Part shown: in pieces, positions 42,557 to 54,700 of the stretch
How the letters are laid out: every line of letters starts with the position of its first letter
How positions within the stretch are numbered: the stretch's first letter is position 1
NCBI GenBank assembly: GCA_022829145.1
Contig: CM040746.1
Span: 15,687,790 to 15,751,789 of the forward strand
Reading direction: 5' to 3'
Source: Albula goreensis
Taxonomy: Eukaryota; Chordata; Actinopteri; Albuliformes; Albulidae
Length of the DNA stretch: 64,000 nucleotides
Made by a program: the position numbers and the translations under genes
The notes under the pieces: generated by a model
What the model was told of the DNA's origin: nothing
Databases searched by the model: none
What the model saw: the letters and a program-made list of their open reading frames with translations, nothing else

Positions 42557-44809
42557 CTGAAGTTTTTGTCTAAAAGTTTTTCATTTCATAAAACAACGAC
42601 CTACAACCACACAAAGTGAGGGAGCACTCTCGTGACCATGCAGCTCCCTCGTGGACGTCTCTGATTCAAGACGCAATTTAAATGAGGACAGAAACTGCGT
42701 GAGAGTGTTGTATCCAAAATAAAATGGAAGTAACATACATCACATTTAAATTTTTGTGATAGGACCATGTATAGTTACATGTAATGGTCATTTTTCATAT
42801 ATAATTTGGTCAGAGGGGCCTCTTGTCTCACAAAATATTTTTTAGTATGCAATGTACATCGAAGACTTGCAACGAGTTACCAAAGAAGCTCTTGCATATT
42901 AAGCCAGTGCCCGAGGAACACCAATGAAATCACGAACAGTATTGAGTAAAGCAAAATAAAAGCTATCAGTAAAGTTTGGCATTTGTGTAGAGACAGAAAG
43001 TGTGTATTAAAAGAGCATTTCCAATAATAAACAAGGCACGTGGGCAAGAGCCTTAAAGGAAGGAAAATAGATGGTTGTTTCAAAAAGGTTCAGGTGACCT
43101 AATGTTGCAGTCATAATTCACATTATATCCAATGCCTTTGCATATCCTGCTGAATCCAGAATGTTTTTTTTCTACAGCTTTGGACCTTCATGAACAGACA
43201 GAAGATGGCACTGCTGAGCTCTTCGCTGAAATATGCAGCTGTGTTTCCAACCCTTTCCAGGGCCTGAGGGCATGAGGGCTGAAGGAGTGGGGAAAATCAC
43301 AGCTTTAAAATCCTCATCACCTGGGTGCACAAGTAATTGGAAACCGGTGTATAATGGAATTAAAATGGGTGGTGTTACCTTTTGATTGATTGAAACAAGT
43401 CAGTGACTGATAACTGATTATACCTCCACCCATTTTTGAAAAAAATGAATCCCATCAAAAAAAAAAAAACCCCATCAATAGGTCCCATTTCTCCCAACTG
43501 TAAATAGTGTATCACCAGATGCTTGGGAGCTACAATTTCCAAGATGACTATTAAAACACGTATGAATTCACAGGAATGCAGGGTACCTATTGACATACTC
43601 TCAATTCTGAAGCCAAACAAAGATGTAGGGTATGTACTGTCAGCAATGTATTAATGCTTTAAAAACAAATGCATGTAATTTTTTGTCAGGTAACAACTAC
43701 CTAGATATATGGTATTATTCTTATACCACTACAAATCAGCACTACATTCAACACTGAATAAAAGGTAATCCATACTCCATTTTTTTCACCATTTTCTGTC
43801 ACTGTAAGAAGGTGGTTGGTTCTTTTACTGTACATAACATCTGATGTATTGTTTCTGTGGCATCGAGTGGCAGGAGAGAAGTTGCAACTTATTACGTTAA
43901 GAAAGTTTTGTTGCTGGTGAAGTCTCAAATATTCCACACTCTCTTCACTTGTAGTGACTGCTGGATACATCTTTATCAAGGGCTTTTTCCAGAGCCGGCT
44001 TCAAGCACACCCACACATTGTCAGTTAAGGCCTGCTACAGCCCTTAACAGCTCCTCTTTCCCAATATCCAAAATTATGGTTTCAGGGTTTATGGGGTATT
44101 TTGTCCACACATCTAAAGAGTAAATGAGCTCATCCTCACCCAACACACCCATAAACTGTATTTTCCTCTGCCTTACTTGCCGTCTGTACCCTGGCCAGTA
44201 CCAAATTTTACCACAAGATGGCAATGGAAAGTGAGGGACAGCAGTCCTTACCACCAGTCTGCATTTTTTCATCTATCAATCATAACATGTACTCCTTTGG
44301 GGGATACATTCAAATGTAAAGGCATGTTACACAGTCCTAATATTCAAACCCAATGAGGTAGTAATAAATAAGTAAATCTAAATTATACCATGCTTAAATA
44401 TGTGTTGAATATTTTGTAGAAAATGAAATATTCTGTCTTGGTACACAGCTAGGATATGCGTATGCACAGATCTATGTGTAGATTGAAGTGTAGAACATCA
44501 ACAGCTCATCTCAACATCTCTTTTCTATACAAGACGTAGGCAGTAAAGCAGATGGAAACACTAAAAATTTGTCTCACCCAATTTTACTCTGGATTCCAAA
44601 TATGTAGAAATTAATTCAGAGATAAAACTGCCAGAAGCTGTCAGTTGTCTTTCAGTTCTTGTTATAAATAGAAACTAATCCAAACACAAGAGATTTCAGT
44701 TTGTGCAATTAAGATTTCTGACATGCAACAGATGCACTACACACCTTCAAAGCCTTCAGAAGAGCTCTGAAGAAGCATTTATCTCCAGTGAACACACATC
44801 ACATTGCAC
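42557..44809. other. c5orf47 upstream region and gap to cpeb4
   Basis: The first 100 bp above the c5orf47 ATG are the likely 5' UTR and promoter, with a few CpGs but no recognised element. The rest is non-coding. Around 43980-44272 a minus-strand frame of 83 codons has better than random composition, but I cannot place it; it may be an old repeat. Confidence 0.6.
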
Positions 44810-44831
44810 ACCTGCAGCTGTTTCTCACAGT

Positions 44832-44837
44832 TTTATT
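44832..44837 (-). terminator. cpeb4 polyadenylation signal
   Basis: AATAAA on the minus strand, followed after about 20 nt by TGTGCAATGTGATGTGTGTT, a textbook GU-rich downstream element. Confidence 0.55.
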
Positions 44838-45636
44838 CATTCAACATTTCACATTACAAATATTCAAAAATGATGCATACTGTTATAAATAGTTGGCTGC
44901 AAACAATTAAATAACATTAGATTAGATTTCTTTTTTTGTTTCACTACACTTCTACAGACCAACTAGAAATATGGACATCTGTATTACATAACTTAATTAG
45001 AAAGAAAAATACAAAAATAGGAACTTATAAATGTGAAATGACATAATAAAAATTAAGGTGATATCTTAAGTAAAAAATGCTATTAATAAATACAACAACC
45101 TTCCCATACACAGTTAAAAACTATTGAAATTTTGCCATTAAGTAACATCATTAACAGACATATTTTAAATATTTTTTTCCTTCTGAAAATGTGAACCATA
45201 TATTGTGGAGCACAATATAGCAATTAGTAAAAACTAGACACTTTAACATATTAAAAGCTTCACCTCAAAAATATAACAAAAATCTGATCAAAATTATAAA
45301 AATGAATTACATTCCAATTAAAAATATACCAATAAACTGCTAATTACATTTTTGACCTAATAATTACAATGCTATCAATCACAGTAGCTTGAAATAAACA
45401 AAATAAGCAAATGAGCACAAAACTTTGAATGTTTTAAAAATAACTTCAATCATTTATATTAGTACAAATAGTTTGATTTCTTTCTTTTTTACAAACACCA
45501 GCATGTAAAGGATTACAATAACAGTAGAAAATGACTGTGAAAAACATATTAACATCATCTTTAAATGTCTGCAATTAAAAATGGCATTAAAGAATTACAT
45601 TGCAAAGATTCTGTATCTGAAAGATCTCAAAAAAAG

Positions 45637-45644
45637 TATTGCAC
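45637..45644 (-). promoter_or_regulatory. 8-mer match for the miR-25/32/92 family in the cpeb4 3' UTR
   Basis: The minus strand reads GTGCAATA, the full 8-mer seed match. Mammalian CPEB2-4 3' UTRs are reported to share conserved miR-92 and miR-26 sites, so this match fits known biology. I found no miR-26 match (TACTTGAA) in the same interval. Confidence 0.4.
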
Positions 45645-47132
45645 ATAACAACTCGAAGTTAACTTGTGACATTTACCACATTCAAGTCTTAGAGTCCCCT
45701 GTAGTGTTTCAACACAAAAGGGGATGAGTGATCAAGTCTTTCCAACAGTGTCCTATAAGATGCTCAAGTCCTGTGCGGCAAAATTTAATTTAGAGTTTTC
45801 TTTGTGCATACTGCAGAGGTCTGTGTATGGGGAAGGCATAAATATTAACACATGACGGACGTGTGGGTGGGTGGGTGTGTGGGCGCTGTGGGGTGGGACG
45901 GGAGAGGTGGGGAGGATTAAGAAATTAAAAATTTGAAACATCTATAGCACAATCACGACAATTAATTTCAAAAGCTAATTCCTGTAATTATTTTTTTGTC
46001 ATGCATACTAAAGATTACAGTAGGACCTAGTTGGCAGCCCAAGAATATATATATATTTTTTTAAAAGGCAAAATATTTAAACACCTAACATCCATTCTTG
46101 TGATACAAGATACAGCCTAACATGAACCAAATTAGCATTATTCATATTATAGTTATATTCCAGCTACCGACGGTGAGGGAGGCAGAATAGTTACCTTCTT
46201 TTAACCCAGAATAAATAGGTGCTGATCGCATGTTTAGAAATATTAATTGTAGTGTTACAACTTAGTCTTTTCATGCTATAATATCCCATATTGTTTCATT
46301 TTAAGCATACATCTAGTGTAAAAGATATGACCTTTAGCAATACACTTTGATCTTTCCTCTGCAGAATTTGTCACAACACTACCAGTGCACGCTTAAGAGT
46401 TAAAAAGGTTGCCTCAGCACTGACATGTATAAAAAGCAGAAGTGAAAATAATATATATTAAAATCATTAATCTTTTTTTCTTTTAAATGAACTTCACCAT
46501 ATATGCAGATCTCTCAGTAACAAAAGTACAAAAGCTACTTTTCACAATGTGAAAAATTGAGGTATTGCAAAAAGGAGTCTTCCCATTCGTGAAAAATGTG
46601 CCTAAAATGACAGCTGGAAAAAAAGATATAGAAAAGTAGTGCATAATAAATGTTCATATGTGCATGACAAAATAATTTAGCTAGAAAACACTGTACCAAA
46701 AACCAGCCGGCCATGTATAAAAGAATCTCTTTTTTTTTCTCTTTAACAGCAAATTCTTCAAAAAGTGTTAAACTACTAATATGCTCAACCACCACACCCA
46801 CAAACTCAAGTCATGGTAGAAACGGTGCAGTAGAACACCATCAAGCCAACACAAGGATAAGTTCTCACTAGTGTATTTAGAATTATATTTCAGCATGAAA
46901 TCCCTGACAGGTTAGCAAACTGGGATACTACTGTAAATACCATCTGCTTTTCTTTGTTTTGCATTACTTTCAGATCATGTTAATCTATGAGCCAATATGC
47001 TCTTGCCCAATGTGCTCAGATGCCTAACAACAAAATGTCTCCGTTTGACCTTTGGAACATATTTGCCTGTAATTGTACTCATTTCCCTGGTCTATGGGGT
47101 CCTCTGACTTCTAATGATCTGATTGAGCCCCA

Positions 47133-47140
47133 TCTTTGGT
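47133..47140 (-). promoter_or_regulatory. miR-9 8-mer seed match in the cpeb4 3' UTR
   Basis: The minus strand reads ACCAAAGA. A 7-mer of the same type lies at 48063-48069. miR-9 is neuronal. These are seed matches only, without conservation data. Confidence 0.2.
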
Positions 47141-47768
47141 TTACCCATCTCATCCACCTAAGGAAAAGAGCAGTAAGGAAATATTAAAATAAAAGTCAAA
47201 ATAACTGGAATGAGCTGTCCCTTGCTGCTGTAGTTCCATCTTTGGCTGTTGTTCCCTAAAGCGTGCTTACTTCCTCTTTTATTGCGGTCTTGGTGCGAGT
47301 GAGTAACCTTGTGGCTGCTGGAACTGGGGGGCCACTGTGCTAAGCATGCAAAGATCAGAGCAGTCACTGTGCATCACATGCCATTCCGTATTTATACTTC
47401 AAACATGCACTGGCTGAGTTGGCACAGGCGGTGCAGAAACGCGACCAGGTTTCTGGGACTGCTTCACCTATGGGGTGCAAGCAGGCTGCGTCTTCCTGCT
47501 GGTTCCTGCCTTTTCTGCATTTGTGTCGTAACAAAAAAGTGGGTCAACTTAAAGGCCTGGGAGACTGGGACATTCACAAGCACAGAAACTAGCAGCCCAG
47601 GACAGAGCTGCCAGTTTCTCTTCTGAAAAGGACCTCAGTAGAGTCATGCTGAGTCCCAAGACTACGGGCTGGCTGGATGTCTATGAAACAGCACATCGTA
47701 CTCATTTGAATCTTCAGTGTATTTCAGGGACCCCGGCTGTTCCTAACAAGTACCTTCTCTCTTTACAA

Positions 47769-47769
<1 letters not shown>

Positions 47770-47817
<48 letters not shown>
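47770..47817. repeat. (GT)n microsatellite
   Basis: About 22 GT dinucleotides, inside the cpeb4 3' UTR as drawn here. Confidence 0.95.
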
Positions 47818-48321
47818 TGGGGATGGGGGGGTTGGGTTGGGGGGAATAGGCCTCTTTTCTACACCTTACTCAAAATATTAGCAGCAAAGCTTGAGGTATT
47901 AGGTTAGAATGTGGGAAACTGATATCCAAAACTAACAGCTGTGGAAAAAATTGCTTTTGTCATGTAAGCCTGAAAGTTAGGATGGTTTTAAACACGAGGC
48001 CCGAATGCTGGGATATCCAGCACTCTGCAGTTAGGGTTTTCAACATACCAATTTAGATCAAGCTTTGGTTAACTACTGGGACAAATGACTCCAACTCCGC
48101 ATCCTAAAAATAAGTGCACCCTTCTTTAGCAAGACACCTTTTATAGCCAAGAGCTAATTCTGTAGCTACAAGCACTGTATATAATGTTTTACAATAAAAT
48201 GTTAAAGGTTTAGTCAATTATAGCCAATTTACAGTCATATCAGATGATGAGACAACTATGTTCATACCATTGCATTCAGAGTTTCTATGTGCACTAATAT
48301 AAACTCAAACAATGAGAAAGT

Positions 48322-48342
48322 AAAAAAAAAAAAAAAAAAAAA
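48322..48342 (-). repeat. A21/T21 run; U21 in the cpeb4 transcript
   Basis: Twenty-one A on the plus strand become a poly(U) tract in the mRNA about 155 nt beyond the stop codon. CPEB2-4 proteins and ELAV proteins prefer U-rich RNA, so the site is a plausible but unproven target. Confidence 0.6.
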
Positions 48343-48494
48343 TGGGACTAACTTTTTTTGCTAAATATGTTCTGCTTTTCAATTGTATTTTTTAAAATTA
48401 AAATATATATTAAAGACTTTTAAAATCCAAACTAAAAAGGAATCAGCAACAGAAAAGTGCATTTATTTATGACGTCATGTGACTCGGTGGCCCC

Positions 48495-48722
48495 TCAGTT
48501 CCAGCGGAAGGAGATGTGGCGCGGCCGGTCGCCGCCCTCCTTTACCAGTGGCTTGTGGAACTCCCGGCCAGCGCGCGAGTGGATGGCCGCCCAGCAGTAT
48601 TCACAGTAATACTGGAGGCAGGTGACGTTGGCGCAGAAGAAGGGGGCAAACTTCCCTCCGCAGCGAGTCCCCTGGCACTCGTCGCACAGCTGGTCGTCCA
48701 GGACATATGGCTTCACTTCCAC
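48495..48722 (-). CDS. cpeb4 last coding exon (ZZ domain)
   Basis: Encodes 75 residues, VEVKPYVLDDQLCDEC through RPRHISFRWN, then TGA. The acceptor is GATGCAG. It holds the CDEC pair, the CEYC pair and the two closing histidines of the zinc-binding fold. Confidence 0.95.
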   Translation of the reverse strand: MEVKPYVLDDQLCDECQGTRCGGKFAPFFCANVTCLQYYCEYCWAAIHSRAGREFHKPLVKEGGDRPRHISFRWN

Positions 48723-51700
48723 CTGCATCGGACACACGGAAGAAAATTGATGCTTAACATGTAACAGATGCAACATTTCATCAGTGTTTCCATTGTCAAC
48801 CACTCCTTTTAAGGCTTTCCACAAATCCACACTGTTTAGAAAACTGGTAATGAACTGAATTTCATGGGTCTTCAGTGAAGTCCCAGAACTACAAAATGAC
48901 ATATGAATTGTTTGTATATTTTAAACAGAAGGAGAAGCAGACACACCCACTTAAAGCACAAGAGAATGCAAAGCAGAGAGGAGGGTGCGGTCATTACTAA
49001 AATATGAAAACACTTCCCTCATCATTGTATGTACTCACCTTATTAATAAGCTATTTATCTGACACGCTAGAGCAATTATAATGCAGAGACATTCCTGTCT
49101 GTCTGGAAGATGAGAGGAAAAGCCTAACCGGTAATGAGGAAAAGCCATGATCAGGAATAAGCTGCTCCTGCCCATGGGTCCCACTTAGGACTTTTTAACT
49201 GTTGCTATAAGGAAATTTACAATGCTGCATATTTCAAGAGTTTCTTTATGCAATATGCTAATGGACAACATTGTGCAAGATACGTCAAAAGTAAAGATGC
49301 AAATCATAAAACTCCCATTTGCAAACCAGCCCTTATGGCGCCGCAGATTAAAGGAGAGCAGGAGTCATTTCTGCGCAGCCTGCTTCTGCAGTGATTTTAC
49401 ATGCTAAGCAAATGCTCCCATCTGGCAAGCTGGGCTGGTTTTGGCCTAGAGAATTTCAGCTCAATGCAAAATCTCTCCCCTAGTATGAAAGAGGAGGGGT
49501 GGGGTGGAGGGGGTTTGGTGCAGTGGAGGGAGAAGCCAGCTTCTGTTCGTGCTCTGCGTTTCTACTTTCCATCCTGTGCTACTGCGGTGCGCTTGTTTTT
49601 TTTTTTTTTTTTTTTTTTTTTGGCAGAAGTCGGCCTCCATAGCCAATAGGCCCATGCTTCTGTCAAACGGCAGATGGAAAAACTATCCTGGTCTGCAGAA
49701 TTAATTTGGACACTTTAGCAGTCTTGAATGTATTTATTTCTGATGACAAACTTCTCAAGCTTCATCCTGCTGGTCAATAACCATCCTTTAGGGAAGCACG
49801 GTCTTACGTTGAAAGTCAAAACACAGCTTAGTGGGCCTGCTCAAATGAGCTTTCCACTCCCAGCGCACGTACAGTACGATAAATTATTGTAGCAGAAGCA
49901 GAACACATTATGCAGTCATGAAACAGCAGTGCAGCCTCATTTTATGCCTTTATGATTAATTGTATTGAAATGAATTAAGATACACCCAAACACTATGGCT
50001 GAACTGAACTGGATGCTTGGGTGGCAGATGACAGATCAAAAAAGAGCAGCAGTCCCACAGAATCTCACACCCCTGTCAAACTGCACTTATGAGAACAAAA
50101 TCGACACTATTAGTATTGTTCATCCAAAAAAATAATAATAATGACAGTACTTGTAGCAGCTTTAGAAACAATACTATACGTGAGCTTGGAGGGGATACAG
50201 TAACAACAGTATTAGCGATAGCAGCAGTTGTCACAGCAACACTAGCACCTGTAGCAGTTGGAAGTACTATAATACTGTTTTCACAGTACCAGTACTGGTA
50301 GCAGCGGTACAGGTAGTCAGGATGTAGGTGTTGTAGCAGATTTGGAGAGTTTTATCTGATTTTGTGCTTGAGCAGGCAGGCTAATTTGGATGCAGTTCTG
50401 AGGTGGCATTTTATTTGCTATTTTTTTGAACTGTGCTTATTTTAGCACTGCTTTTAACCTGTGGGTGTGCTTTTAACACATAAACTCTGCAAGTGCCACC
50501 ATAGTATGTCAACCACACTGAATCCACCTGTTATTGTTAGAACCTTAGTGTTCACATGTGATCCAATATTGGTGGCCCTCTGCACCTGCAGCTCCACATT
50601 ATCAAGGAAGTACCGTAATAGCCTTTACAGATCCAATACTAGGAAAGGTGGCAGTAGTATTACTATACATATGTGTTTGTGGTGTGTTTGTATATGTGTG
50701 AGAGAGAGCATGGGGGCCTAGCTCACTCACCCGTTTATCGATTTCTCCATGCTGCAGCTGCACAAATCGAGCGCTGATAGCAGCGATGTAGCTCTGCTGA
50801 TTGGAGAAGGCCACCCGCCCCGCCCCCTTCGGGTACTTCAGCTCTGGGTCGGTGTCAATCCCAGCATAGCACACTCCTCCATACAGCCTGTCCATGATCA
50901 TCGCCAGCTCGACTGCAGAGAGGCATACATGTACATTGATGTGTCCACACACACACAAGAACAAACACAAATGAACACCTGCCCAAAAACACCACAGCAT
51001 CGCTAAAAGTGGTAGAGCAAAATGGCCGCCCACTGACATACAGCTCAGGCCCTGATCAAATTAATTAGCCTCAAGTTACATCACTCACCACCAACAGGAG
51101 TGAATAAATTAAGTAACATCTTTGTTAGGTAAGGAATCAAAGAAGTGTGCATCGTTGTGCTAACATCATTACACATGTCTAAAACCCTTCTAACAAAATT
51201 ACCTAGCTCTGTGCACAGCACACCACACAATGCCTTTTTCAGTGATAATAGGAAAAGCAGACAGTCCTATGCCGAGTAAGATGGATGTTGCCTCTATGAA
51301 ACCTGACACTAATTCGTATAGCAGATCTTAATGTACAATCACATTACCATCACAATGAGAGCTGGTTAAAGAAATCAGCCCCCCATCCGTACACCCTGTT
51401 CCAATGTTTGTGATAGTTACGACCATGGGGATCATTCTGGACAGGGGGGACAGTGTACCTGCACGCAAGGGCCGTGGAACCCCTCCCACAAATATGGTCT
51501 TCCTGGGGTCAAGGGGCTGGGAGCCGTCCATCACAAAGTCACTGTCATTCAGATTCCAGGGCCGGATCTGGACCTGAAGAAACAGAAGAAGTAGTGAAGT
51601 AAAACGAGCAGGAGAAACACAGCTCAGAGCTGCAGTCTCGGAAACAATGGTCTAGTTGCTAAAGTTTTCAACCAGACTGTGATGACTGGTCTGAACAGAA

Positions 51701-54700
51701 CACTCACTGGTTTGTCTTTGATGGTGGGGCTGGACACGCACAGGTAGAGCTTCCCATCCTCCTCAATGCAGGCATCAATCAGGGCCTGGACTGAGCCCTC
51801 GTCCTGGAACAGGAGGAAGGCGTAACCTGGGAAACAGCAGGGAAAGGAAAAGACTCAGACACCATCGATGGCAACCAGCGTCATTTTTTTTTTTTTTTTT
51901 TTTTAAAGCATCATTACAAAGCTCCTCACAGCACAAAGAAAGCCCAACTTGGCGCACATTATCGGACAGGCACATGAAGCATTCCAGCATTACGTCTCAC
52001 CTTTAGGAGGAAAGTACGACTTGCTCTCTGCCTTGTGGGGCCAGTCCACAAACAGATGACCAAAGCGCCGGAAGCTGGCTGTAATCTCATCTATGAGGAC
52101 AGGACATACATACATCCATTTAGATAGGAGCACAAGGATTTAATACGTAATCCTGAATGAAGGGATCTATACCAAAATAACTTGACTGGGTGTAACCCAA
52201 AAAAGGAAAAGTGTAGCAGTCAGCGCTCACAACATAAGACACATTCAAGGAATATTGAGTTTGACATTTCTGTGACGCCTTTCTCACAGTCAAAGGAAAA
52301 CATAAGAGGCACACAGGGAGGTATACAAATACCCTCCCATCAATTATACTGTGTAAGGTGTGCATATGTCAAGACAATAGGTCCTGGCTATGTTTCCATA
52401 CATAAAGGGAAGCAAGGCTAAGAATGTAACCGCTGCATCTCAATCTCACTCATCAGGTTATGCTGCACTGCAAATATCCATGTGACACAACAGAAAAGCT
52501 GTAACATTTAACACCAGGCATAAAAAAAGACGTGTGAAAAAATGAGAAAAAAATAAATGTGTGAAAGCACCCTGTACTATGTGTGGATAACATACACTGA
52601 AAGAACTGTGTACAGGTCTCCACTCACATGTATCTACTTTTTAGTAGGTTTTACAAAGAAACTAAATATTACTATGTTTCAAAACATTTACAATATTTTT
52701 TTCATCATGTTTCTATAAATTGTGCTCATGTGCCACGACAGACAGCCTGATTGTTCTGTATTTGCTGCATTGCAAAAACCGTTCAAGAACAGCACAACTA
52801 AGCAGAAAGGATGCAATTGATGGGGAATAAGAGATCTGTTAGAGTGTGGTTAAGAAAAATTTGTCTCACAATTAAAGGTAAATTTTTTCAGTTGTTGAAC
52901 TGTCTGTGCAGAGCCTATCACAAATGTTCAGGACATTGCTACTGTTATAAGTCACTCAACCGCCATGACCAGTACAGGAAAATCCAACATAGCTATGATG
53001 TAATTAATGGCAGTGCAAAGGTCTGTCAGGCTTACAGCCGTACTCCCAGTAAGTATGCTACAGTTCGCAGACAGTACAATTGACCATTGCCCATTTAAAG
53101 GTCCTCTTGAACTATTAACGTTATTCATGGTTTTTAGCAGTGTTTTTTGGGACATAAGATGGTACCTTCATCAATGTCAGGAGGGAGCCCCCCCACGAAG
53201 ACCTTTCGAGAGTAGCGCTCAACACGCTCGCCATTCTGGTGTGGGAAGCAGTGGGGGGAGCCCAGACCAGAGAGGCCCTGCTCAGCCCGCTCCTCGTCCG
53301 CAAAGCCATCCTCCATGGGGAACAGGGACGAATGACCTGCAAAAGGGCAGTCAGTCAGTCACACCACTCGCTTCCCACTATGCATCTCACTAATCATTCA
53401 CAGGACCTTCAACACCCTTAATCATTGCATTAAATTAATAATAAATTAATAAAAAACTGTGTTTTTATGGCAATAACAAGAAATACTCTCATTTTAACTG
53501 AACCTTACCAACACTGTTACCACTTGCAGCTGGATGCAAATGTTTCATACCCCAAATCAAAGCAGACATTTAAAATTTAAATTAAAAATTTTGAAGAAAG
53601 CTTAAAAATTAAAACAATTAACTGGAAAATAAGGAGCAACAAATGGCATGGAAAATGTGTTAAAAAGCTAAAATTGTATTTCGTTCTGGTCTGCTTGTAT
53701 AGCATCACAACAGTTTTTCAAGCTGAGACTTTGAGCAAGGTTTAGTTGGAATGACTGAAAGCCATAATTTACATGCAAACAGTCTTTCTAGTTTACATGT
53801 GCAAGGAGACAAGCTCTTCCTCAGTACTCCCTGTTACAGTACCTGGGCCATTATCCTCCAGGTAGTTCATTTGTTATGGCACCACGAAAAGAGTTAATAC
53901 ACCAGCATCAGGCAGTGCTCTTTTTGTCAGAGGAAAGGAAGAACACTAACCCCTGCAAGCTGCCCCCTTACCGCCTGGGTCCCCAGAGAAACCCCTGAGG
54001 GAGTGTTCCAATGTGACACACTAATGCCTCTTCATCAATGACTCCAGGCCCAACCTTACCAATGGAGTCAATCACACTGGCTTGAGAGAGTATCCCAGTG
54101 AAGTCAGATCTCAGGGGGCTGCTCTGAATTGCAGTGAATCTTGTGTAAACAGTGTGTGGAAACTGCCACATATGTGCTGCACTTCTAGCTCTGTCACCTA
54201 CACAGCTACAGCTACACACAGTCTTCCAACCCATTGTCACCAGAACTGTATTTCCAGGCAGAGGCCAACATTGATGCATGAGAACCTGCATGCAATTCCA
54301 TATTCTAAAAGCAAAGCCAAAAATAAAACACATGCACATGCATGCAAGCAGGAACACTGACATTTTTCCGTACTTCAAAGTGAAAACTGACACAGAAATA
54401 GCAAGCAAACAACAGACAACACACAAAATGCATGCATGATGGCCCCCACAACCACAGCACTTCTGAGCAACCGTCAAAACAAAAGTGCTATCCCCGACAA
54501 ATTGAAACTGTGTTATTACCTCGTCGCCTCCCATAATTCCTTGCTGCATGAAAAATGAAAGAAGAGACGATCTGAGATGAGCGATCTGAAGGCTTGGCTA
54601 TGTTAATCAACTCCACCTCTGCGCTAATATGCCTTTGATGTGCGCCCTTTCCTCGCTCACACAGGAGAACCAGAGACCATTACCACAGAATAAACATCAC

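Larger units (their letters stand above)
44810..48494 (-). other. cpeb4 3' UTR (about 3.7 kb)
   Basis: The interval between the cpeb4 stop and a strong poly(A) site is long and AT-rich, as in other vertebrate CPEB4 genes, whose 3' UTRs run to several kilobases. On the RNA strand it has a U21 tract about 155 nt after the stop, many AU-rich segments, several UUUUAU/UUUUAAU CPE-like motifs (for example at 45046-45051 and 45250-45256) and a miR-92-type site. Whether all 3.7 kb is one exon is inferred from the lack of competing strong poly(A) sites that I noticed. Confidence 0.6.
48723..50730 (-). other. cpeb4 intron (2.0 kb)
   Basis: No exon recognised. It contains a T26 run at 49596-49621 and a degenerate triplet-repeat stretch at 50137-50340. 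Confidence 0.75.

Noticed and set aside
44021..44272. 83-codon minus-strand frame with fairly protein-like composition
   Set aside because: No family recognised, and no neighbouring exon or retroelement motif found. It may be a repeat remnant, so no gene is called.
44354..44361. let-7 seed match (CTACCTCA on the minus strand)
   Set aside because: It lies beyond the strong cpeb4 poly(A) site at 44832, so it would be outside the mRNA unless a longer 3' UTR exists.
53968..54549. 193-codon open frame covering the cpeb4 microexon
   Set aside because: It reads the microexon in the wrong frame (MQQGIMGGDEV) and runs on through the intron. The CPEB frame gives RNYGRRR and fits both neighbours.
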